Shown here: positions 15,121-20,048 of the stretch, piece after piece
Layout: every line of letters starts with the position of its first letter
Numbering within the stretch: the stretch's first letter is position 1
From: CAZAYP01 sp964489425 [NCBI: uncultured Verrucomicrobiota bacterium]
GTDB lineage: Bacteria > Verrucomicrobiota > Kiritimatiellia > RZYC01
Assembly (NCBI GenBank): GCA_964489425.1
Contig: CAZAYP010000083.1
Location: 1-20,048 of the forward strand
Length of the DNA: 20,048 nt
Reading direction: 5' to 3'
The notes under the pieces: generated by a model
Seen by the model: the letters and a program-made list of their open reading frames with translations, nothing else
The model's database searches: none
Told to the model about the DNA's origin: nothing
Made by a program: the position numbers and the translations under genes

Positions 15121-15621
15121 ATGAAAAAACGGTTCTGGTTGGCGGCCCTTGCGGGCCTGCTCGCCTTGGGTGTTGTCCGCCCCGCGGCGGCCGTCACGGA
15201 CGGCGCGGGTACCAATCATGTGACCAGCCTCAAGGTGGACCAGCGCCTTGACTTCGGCAACGTGGTCCGCACCAACTGGCCGCCGGAGCCCAGGCATCGC
15301 AGCCTGGGCGGCGGGCTGCTCACCATGGCCGATCACCAGGTCCGGCCATGGTGGGCGTCCGTCTTCACCGGCCCGGCCACGCTGGACACCGCGCACATGC
15401 AGGTGGACAGCGGCACGGCCCAGGTCGCGATCGTGCGCGCGACCTGGAACACCGGCTGGGAAACCTACACGGTGATCAACGAGGTGGAGGTCAACAAGGA
15501 CGGCGTGGCGGACAGTTCCTGGGTCTCGGCCTGGGTCAGCAACGACTACCGCGTCGGCGTGCTCGTCACCAACTTTTACGACGGGACAGGCATGTGGTGG
15601 TCCATCACCTACAGGGAGTAA
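15121..15621 (+). CDS. Small secreted protein sharing the DGxGTNHVxxL mature N-terminus
   Basis: The 166-residue product starts at an ATG preceded by AAAGGCAGG, 34 bases after the previous stop. The signal peptide is residues 1-24 (MKKRFWLAALAGLLALG...RPAAA), then the mature start VTDGAGTNHVTSLKVDQRLDFGN, which mirrors the mature start of the preceding product. The remainder looks all-beta. It has Trp/Tyr-rich strands (WWASVFTGPATL, VAIVRATWNTGWETYTVINEVEV, SSWVSAWVSNDYRVGVLVTNFYDG) and ends MWWSITYRE. No enzyme motif is visible and I do not recognise a named family. Likely cotranscribed with the two upstream genes as part of a secreted fibre or surface assembly. The stop codon directly touches an ATG (TAAATG) that opens the frame leading through the repeats into the giant surface protein. 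Confidence 0.8.
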   Translation: MKKRFWLAALAGLLALGVVRPAAAVTDGAGTNHVTSLKVDQRLDFGNVVRTNWPPEPRHRSLGGGLLTMADHQVRPWWASVFTGPATLDTAHMQVDSGTAQVAIVRATWNTGWETYTVINEVEVNKDGVADSSWVSAWVSNDYRVGVLVTNFYDGTGMWWSITYRE

Positions 15622-15654
15622 ATGACCGGCGGCGCACAGCGCGGGGCAAGGCGG

Positions 15655-15735
15655 TTTTCCAATGTTTGGAAAACCGGCCGCGTTTTTTTCCAATGTTTGG
15701 AAAATGTGCGCTCATTTTTTCCAATGTTTGGAAAA
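15655..15735. repeat. Three identical 19-bp palindromes at exact 31-bp period
   Basis: TTTTCCAATGTTTGGAAAA occurs at 15655-15673, 15686-15704 and 15717-15735. Each is an 8-bp inverted repeat (TTTTCCAA/TTGGAAAA) around TGT. The 12-base spacers between copies differ. The 31-bp period is about three helical turns, so bound proteins would lie on one face of the DNA. The array is just downstream of the small secreted gene and about 190 bases upstream of the likely start of the giant surface-protein gene, as expected for an operator array, though it may simply be a dispersed repeat. Confidence 0.9.
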
Positions 15736-15750
15736 CTCCGCGACCAGCAA

Positions 15751-15876
15751 ACCACCCCGGCCGTTGGCCACCCCTCCTTGAAAAGGAGGGGAGCCGGACC
15801 GCGGCGGATCCTTACCACCCCGGCCGTTGGCCACCCCTCCTTGAAAAGGAGGGGAGCCGGACCGCGGCGGATCCTT
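15751..15876 (+). repeat. Two exact 63-bp tandem copies of a hairpin repeat
   Basis: Bases 15751-15813 and 15814-15876 are identical. Each begins ACCACCCCGGCCGTTGGCCA, carries a CCCCTCCTT/AAGGAGGGG hairpin with loop GAA (15771-15791 and 15834-15854), and ends in a BamHI-like GGATCCTT. The hairpin and its ACCACCCCGGCC arm match the right arm of the element at 8929-9060. Confidence 0.93.
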
Positions 15877-15885
15877 GAAAAAGCT

Positions 15886-15927
15886 CCCCTCCTTCGCAAG
15901 GAGGGGTGCCCGGAGGGCGGGGTGGTT
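15886..15927 (-). repeat. Inverted third copy of the hairpin repeat
   Basis: The hairpin CCCCTCCTT/AAGGAGGGG with loop CGC (15886-15906) is followed by TGCCCGGAGGGCGGGGTGGTT. On the other strand this reads as the ACCACCCCGCC arm of the same repeat. Together with the two direct copies it forms a larger inverted structure of about 175 bases. Confidence 0.85.
15912..15924 (+). promoter_or_regulatory. Ribosome-binding site and GTG start contributed by repeat DNA
   Basis: GGAGGG (15912-15917) lies a few bases before GTG (15922-15924), which opens directly into a typical signal peptide. Both the Shine-Dalgarno-like sequence and the GTG are inside the inverted copy of the hairpin repeat. The flanking hairpin (15886-15906) would lie just upstream in the mRNA. 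Confidence 0.55.
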
Positions 15928-18900
15928 TGGCGGGCCCGCGCCACGGCCTGCCTGCTGGCCAGCGCCTTGCTGGCGGGCGCCCTGCCGGCCGCAGCCGACA
16001 CCCACTACGTCGCGCTGTACGGTAGCCACGCCGCGCCGTTCAGCTCGTGGGCCACGGCGGCGACCAACATCCAGGACGCCATCGACGTGGCCGAGCCCGG
16101 CGACCTCGTGCTGGTGACCAACGGCGTCTACAATGCCGGCGGCGCCAGCCGGTTCGGGCTCTGGCACCGCGTGGCCATCACCAACCCGGTCAGCGTGCGC
16201 AGCGTGAACGGGTACCGGAACACGGCCATCGTGGGCGAAGCGGATGCCGGCGGCCTGGGGCCGGCGGCAACGCGCTGCGTGTACATCGCCTCGGGCGCGC
16301 TGATCGGGTTCACCCTGCGCAGCGGCTACACGGCGGATGCCGGCGCCCTGGGCCAGGTGGTGGGCGGCGGCCTGCTCATGACCGGCGGCACGGTGGACGC
16401 CTGCCGGGTGGCGGGCAACATGGCCGCCGGCGAGGGCGGCGGCGCGTGGATGGGCAACGGCGAGTGCCGCAGCTCGACCTTCCTGGCCAACTACGCGGGC
16501 ACGCCCGGCAGCGGCGTGAAGATCCAGTCCGGCATGACCCTCGGCCGCAACGAAATCAACAACTACTATTACGACTACCCGGCCGCGGGCCTGCTGGGCA
16601 CCAACCTGGCGGCGATCGCCGACGGCGACTACCAGCCCAGCCTGGACGACGGCACGGATTACGGCCAGCTCGACGCCTCCGCCGCCACGGCGGAACACAC
16701 GTTTTTCATCACCAACAGCGGGGTGCGCCCGCTGAATATCGGCGGCATCACCACCAACGGCGGCCAGGCCGCGGAGTTCACCATCACCAGCGGCCCGGGC
16801 GCGGCGGTCCTGGCGCCGGGCGCGGTCACCCCGTTCACGGTGGAGTTCAACCCCGCGGACATCGGGCGGCGCTCCACGATTTTCCACGTGGCCAGCGACG
16901 ACCCGGACGACGACCCGTACGCGTTCATGGTCCAGGGCGAAGGCATTGAGCCGGACGTGCTGGTGCTCGGCACCAACCTGGCGGTGATCACCAACGGCAC
17001 GGTGACCACCACGCTGGCGGACGGCACGGACTACGGCGACGTGGACGTGTCGGCCGGCTACACGGACCACGTCTTCACCATCACCAACGCGGGCGGCGGG
17101 GCGCTCCACATCAGCGGCATCGCCACCAACGGCGCGGATCCGGACGACTTCATCGTGATCAGCGTGGCCGCGCTGACGCTCAACCCGGGCGAGACCACGG
17201 CGCTGACCGTGCGCTTCGACCCGCTGGCCGAGGGCGCGCGCGCGGCGATCCTGGAGATCGCCAGCGACGAGCCGGACACGCCGTTCACCTTTGCGGTCAG
17301 CGGCCGCGGGGTCGAGCCGCACATGCTGGTGCTGGGCACCAACCTGGCGGAGATCGCCAACGGCGACGTGGTTCCGCTGATTGATGACGGCACCGACTTC
17401 GGCCTGTGCACCGGCCAGGTCACGCACGTCTTCACGGTCACCAACTATGGCCTGAGCACGCTCGAGCTGACCAACACGCCGGTGGTGGCGATTTACGGGC
17501 ACGACCATGACTTTATCGTGACCGCCCAGCCCACGACGCCGATCGCCATCGGCGGCACGGCCCAGTTTGCCGTGCGGTTCCTGCCCACGGTGCTGGGCGC
17601 GCGCACGGCCCTGGTGGAAATCGCCAACAACACGCCCACCGAGAACCCGTACCAGTTCGCGCTGCGCGGGGATTGCAGCAACGCGTTCGTGGATTCCGGC
17701 GTCAACCTGGTCGGGCTGCGCGGCGGCGCGGCCGCCTGGGGCGACTACGACAACGACGGCGACCTGGACCTGGTCATGGCCGGCTACACCAACCTGAGCC
17801 GCTACACCGTGGTGTACAGCAACCGCGGCGACGCCACGTTCGGCACCGCGGACCTGGGCCTGCCGAACATGGAGAGCGCGGCGCTGGCCTGGGGCGACTA
17901 CGACGCGGATGGTTACCTGGACCTGGCCCTGTCCGGCAAGACAGCCGCCGGGTTGATCACGCGCATTTACCGCAACGCCGCGGGCGGCGTGCTGACCAAC
18001 ATCAATACCGAGCTGCCCGGCGTGCAGAACGGCGGCATGGCCTGGGTGGACTACAACAACGACGGCCGGCTGGACCTGTCCTTCTGCGGGTTCACCCTCA
18101 GCAACAACGTCACGCGCCTGTACCGCAACCTGGGCAACGGGTCGTTCTCCAACGTGGTGACCGGCATCGCGGGCTACGGCGAGTCCAGCCTGGCGTGGGC
18201 GGACTACAACCACGACGGCTACCAGGACCTCGCCATCCAGGGCCTGCAGGACAACAACTTCAAGAGCCTGGCCATCTACCGCAACGTCGGCGGCACCCAG
18301 TTCGTCAACTCCGCCATGACGTTCCCCGGCGGCAGCGCGTACGGCCGCGTGGCCTGGGGCGACTTTGACAGCGACGGCCACGTCGACCTGGTCAGCGCCG
18401 GGTTCGCCAGCAACGGGCCCACCGTGCGCGTGTACCGCAACAATGGCGCCGGCACGCTCACCAACTACCCGCCCGCGCGCATCCAGGGCGTGTGGCTGGC
18501 CGACGTGGCCTGGGGCGACTACGACCATGACGGCGACCTCGACCTGGCCATGTCCGGCGTCACCACCAACGAGCGCATCAGCCGCGTGTACCAGAACCGT
18601 AACGGCACGTTCACCAACGTCCAGGCCGGGCTGGACGGCGTGTGGCTCAGCGCCGTGGCCTGGGCGGACGACGACAACGACGGCGACCTGGACCTGCTGG
18701 TCTCCGGCCAGACCCTGTCCAACTACGAGACGCGCATTTACCGCAACCTGGCCCCGTCCACCAACACGCCGCCCGGCGCGCCGTCCAACCTCTCGCTCAC
18801 GGTCACCAACGGCAACAACGTGGTCCTGCGCTGGGACGCCGCCACGGACGACGCCACCCCGGCCAGCGGCCTGACCTACAATGTCTATGTCGGCACCGCG

Positions 18901-19701
18901 CCCGGCCAGGGCGACCTGTGCCCGGCCCTGGCCGCCACCACCGGCTGGCGCCGGGTCGTGGCCCGCGGCAACGCGCAGCAGGCGTTGTCCTGGAAGCTGG
19001 AGCGGTTCCCGGCCGGCACGCTGTACTGGGGCGTGCAGGCGATCGATGGCCACTACGCGGGCTCGGAGTTTGCCGTCGGCAACAGCTTCAGCCGGACCGG
19101 CCTGCCGGAGTTCGTCATCAGCCGCCTGGCCTATGATCCGATCCCGTTCACGGTGTACGTCACGGTCAGCAACCGCGGCGCGCTGGCCGGGGACGCGGGC
19201 CAGTTGGCGGTGTGGGCCAACCGCGCCGCGGCCGCGCCGTGCGGCGCCGCCTCGGACCAGACCAACGCCGTGGGATCGCTGGACCCGGGCCAGGCGCTGC
19301 AGGTCGTGTTCAGCGGGCTGAGCGTGACCAACGGCACCAACGCCAGCGTGCTGCGGGCGTTCGTCAACAGCACCTGCACGGCCGAAGAGGAAGACACCGG
19401 CAACAACCAGGCCAGCCTGACCTACGCCATCCCGGTGTACCCCGACTTCTGGTTCCGCGCGTTTGCCGTGACCAACCAGGTGTACCTGCGCTGGATCAAC
19501 CCCATGGACTGCGGGTTGCAGAACGCCACGGTCAAGGTCCTGTTCAACACCGATCACCATCCCGCCAACACGTCCGACGGAACCGAGCTGTACACCGGCA
19601 CGGCCCAGTTCTTCCACCACACCGGGCTGCCGGACGATGTGACCAACTTCTACACCATCTGGGTCAGCAACGACGGCGCCACGTTCGTCGATCCCCCCTG
19701 A
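15922..19701 (+). CDS. Giant secreted surface protein: beta-helix, three ASH-like domains, seven FG-GAP repeats, Fn3, CARDB-like
   Basis: The frame is open from ATG 15622, but its first 100 codons translate intergenic repeats. The GTG at 15922 gives 1259 residues with a normal signal peptide (MVWRARATACLLASALLAGALPAAA, cut near residue 25). Then come: a right-handed beta-helix-like region (~26-222, opening THYVALYGSHAAPFSSWATA and VLVTNGVYNAGG); three choice-of-anchor-D/ASH-like domains of ~122 residues starting LGTNL at ~225, ~349 and ~471; seven FG-GAP/VCBS units (~605-945) with calcium loops such as DYDNDGDLD; a fibronectin type III domain (~950-1058); a CARDB-like domain (~1061-1172); and a C-terminal beta segment ending FVDPP. 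All these are adhesion or carbohydrate-contact folds of extracellular proteins. No PEP-CTERM or other anchor is visible at the end, so secretion by type IX or another route is undecided. The stop overlaps the next start. Confidence 0.88.
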   Translation: MVWRARATACLLASALLAGALPAAADTHYVALYGSHAAPFSSWATAATNIQDAIDVAEPGDLVLVTNGVYNAGGASRFGLWHRVAITNPVSVRSVNGYRNTAIVGEADAGGLGPAATRCVYIASGALIGFTLRSGYTADAGALGQVVGGGLLMTGGTVDACRVAGNMAAGEGGGAWMGNGECRSSTFLANYAGTPGSGVKIQSGMTLGRNEINNYYYDYPAAGLLGTNLAAIADGDYQPSLDDGTDYGQLDASAATAEHTFFITNSGVRPLNIGGITTNGGQAAEFTITSGPGAAVLAPGAVTPFTVEFNPADIGRRSTIFHVASDDPDDDPYAFMVQGEGIEPDVLVLGTNLAVITNGTVTTTLADGTDYGDVDVSAGYTDHVFTITNAGGGALHISGIATNGADPDDFIVISVAALTLNPGETTALTVRFDPLAEGARAAILEIASDEPDTPFTFAVSGRGVEPHMLVLGTNLAEIANGDVVPLIDDGTDFGLCTGQVTHVFTVTNYGLSTLELTNTPVVAIYGHDHDFIVTAQPTTPIAIGGTAQFAVRFLPTVLGARTALVEIANNTPTENPYQFALRGDCSNAFVDSGVNLVGLRGGAAAWGDYDNDGDLDLVMAGYTNLSRYTVVYSNRGDATFGTADLGLPNMESAALAWGDYDADGYLDLALSGKTAAGLITRIYRNAAGGVLTNINTELPGVQNGGMAWVDYNNDGRLDLSFCGFTLSNNVTRLYRNLGNGSFSNVVTGIAGYGESSLAWADYNHDGYQDLAIQGLQDNNFKSLAIYRNVGGTQFVNSAMTFPGGSAYGRVAWGDFDSDGHVDLVSAGFASNGPTVRVYRNNGAGTLTNYPPARIQGVWLADVAWGDYDHDGDLDLAMSGVTTNERISRVYQNRNGTFTNVQAGLDGVWLSAVAWADDDNDGDLDLLVSGQTLSNYETRIYRNLAPSTNTPPGAPSNLSLTVTNGNNVVLRWDAATDDATPASGLTYNVYVGTAPGQGDLCPALAATTGWRRVVARGNAQQALSWKLERFPAGTLYWGVQAIDGHYAGSEFAVGNSFSRTGLPEFVISRLAYDPIPFTVYVTVSNRGALAGDAGQLAVWANRAAAAPCGAASDQTNAVGSLDPGQALQVVFSGLSVTNGTNASVLRAFVNSTCTAEEEDTGNNQASLTYAIPVYPDFWFRAFAVTNQVYLRWINPMDCGLQNATVKVLFNTDHHPANTSDGTELYTGTAQFFHHTGLPDDVTNFYTIWVSNDGATFVDPP
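17734..18755 (+). repeat. Seven in-frame FG-GAP repeat units of about 51 codons
   Basis: The A-W-(G/A/V)-D motif followed by a DxDxDGxxD-type loop begins at 17734, 17887, 18040, 18193, 18352, 18508 and 18658. Spacings are 153, 153, 153, 159, 156 and 150 bases. Seven units of this family are what is needed for one closed seven-bladed beta-propeller. Each unit keeps an acidic calcium-loop motif (for example DYNNDGRLD, DFDSDGHVD, DDDNDGDLD). Confidence 0.9.
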
Positions 19702-20048
19702 TGCCCGCGCCCTGTTTCGTCGTGGAAAGCCTCGGCTGCAAGGTGAGCCAATACGAAGCCGCCCAGGTGGCCCGGGCGCTGGAGCTGGCCGGGTGGCAGG
19801 CCTGCCCGCCGGGCCGGGCCGCGGACCTCGTGGTGGCCCACTCCTGCGCGGTCACCGCCGCGGCGCTCAAGAAAACCCGGCACCTGGTCCGGCGGCTCGC
19901 GGCCGCACATCCCGGGGCGCGGGTGATGGTGACCGGTTGCGCCGCGGCCGTGCCGGGCTTTGCGTCCCCGACGCCCGCAATCGCCTGCGTGCCGCCCGGC
20001 CCGGGCTGGCTGGCGCGCGTCGCCGCGGCCGCGGGCCCCGCCGCGCCG
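19701..20048 (+). CDS. MiaB/MtaB-type radical SAM tRNA methylthiotransferase, N-terminal part (runs off right edge)
   Basis: The ATG at 19701 overlaps the stop of the giant surface protein (TGATG). The 116 visible residues match the N-terminal UPF0004 domain of methylthiotransferases: FVVESLGCKVSQYEA (Cys13), DLVVAHSCAVTAAALKKTRHLVRRL (Cys49) and ARVMVTGCAAAVPG (Cys80). These three cysteines bind the auxiliary iron-sulfur cluster used to thiolate tRNA. The SLGCKVSQYEA form and VTAAALKKTR point to the MtaB branch (t6A to ms2t6A in tRNA) rather than MiaB or RimO, but the radical SAM and TRAM domains that would settle this lie outside the window. The usual Asn-Thr-Cys is His-Ser-Cys here. The last visible residues are Ala/Pro-rich and diverged from the family. 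Confidence 0.85.
   Translation, partial: MPAPCFVVESLGCKVSQYEAAQVARALELAGWQACPPGRAADLVVAHSCAVTAAALKKTRHLVRRLAAAHPGARVMVTGCAAAVPGFASPTPAIACVPPGPGWLARVAAAAGPAAP

Noticed and set aside
13165-15621. Prophage tail module
   Set aside because: Tail-fibre-like repeats are present, but each protein has a Sec signal peptide and there are no capsid, terminase, tape-measure or integrase genes.
15655-15735. Possible miniature CRISPR array (three identical repeats with differing spacers)
   Set aside because: Repeats are 19 bp and spacers only 12 bp, far below CRISPR spacer size, and no cas gene is nearby. Palindromic binding sites or dispersed repeats fit better.
15622-15921. N-terminal 100 residues of the giant protein as real coding sequence
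   Set aside because: The stretch translates palindromes and hairpin repeats, and a classical signal peptide starts only at 15922. A TAAATG junction with a nearby GGGAG keeps the long form possible but unlikely.
15712-19620. 1302-codon minus-strand open frame opposite the giant surface protein
   Set aside because: Low-complexity Val/Gly/Ala/His/Gln translation without family motifs. The plus strand contains ordered FG-GAP, ASH-like and Fn3 domains.

Overview
The window is strongly GC-rich bacterial DNA with mostly co-directional, tightly packed genes. It looks like a member of the PVC group, most likely Kiritimatiellota/Verrucomicrobiota. That is an inference from three things: a short secreted protein with a C-terminal PEP-CTERM sorting tag, very large secreted beta-helix/FG-GAP proteins rich in Thr-Asn (TN) pairs, and several kinds of hairpin-forming intergenic repeat. 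No rRNA, tRNA, CRISPR array, transposase or phage structural/replication gene was seen.

Left edge (1-756, minus strand): an open frame starting with a signal peptide and a beta-helix-like segment runs in frame into the C-terminal catalytic half of the rRNA-maturation nuclease YbeY. It continues off the window. This is either a genuine fusion/deletion or an assembly chimera.

Region 1086-8843 (plus strand) is one likely transcription unit of six genes: a secreted CsgG-like/PEGA protein, a DUF456 membrane protein, an unrecognised four-helix membrane protein, a membrane PAS sensor histidine kinase, a receiver-kinase-receiver hybrid protein, and ruvB. The two signalling proteins probably form a phosphorelay. 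No DNA-binding or enzymatic output domain is encoded here.

Region 8844-11603: ruvB converges on lon (minus strand). A hairpin-ended, MITE-like repeat lies between them.

Region 11604-13164: a divergent promoter region, a monocistronic PEP-CTERM protein gene with a good promoter and a textbook terminator, then about 500 bases of non-coding DNA. That stretch holds a three-stem repeat, a 174-bp element with 27-bp terminal inverted repeats, and further hairpins.

Region 13165-19701 (plus strand): a surface-protein cluster. Three small secreted proteins are linked by shared sequence: the first two share a C-terminal domain style, and the second and third share a mature N-terminal motif. The middle one carries 65-residue tandem repeats like those of tail fibres. 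They are followed by about 300 bases made almost entirely of repeats: three 19-bp palindromes at an exact 31-bp period, then two exact 63-bp tandem copies and one inverted copy of a hairpin element. Next is a giant secreted protein of about 1259 residues (beta-helix, three choice-of-anchor-D/ASH-like domains, seven FG-GAP repeats, Fn3, CARDB-like). The last inverted repeat appears to supply both the Shine-Dalgarno sequence and the GTG start of that gene. A MiaB/MtaB-type tRNA methylthiotransferase begins in a TGATG overlap with the end of the giant gene and runs off the right edge.

The most interesting material is the repeat-built leader of the giant surface protein, the small secreted fibre-like cluster, and the beta-helix/YbeY junction. 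All functional statements rest on reading the sequence and on memory of family motifs. No database search was run.
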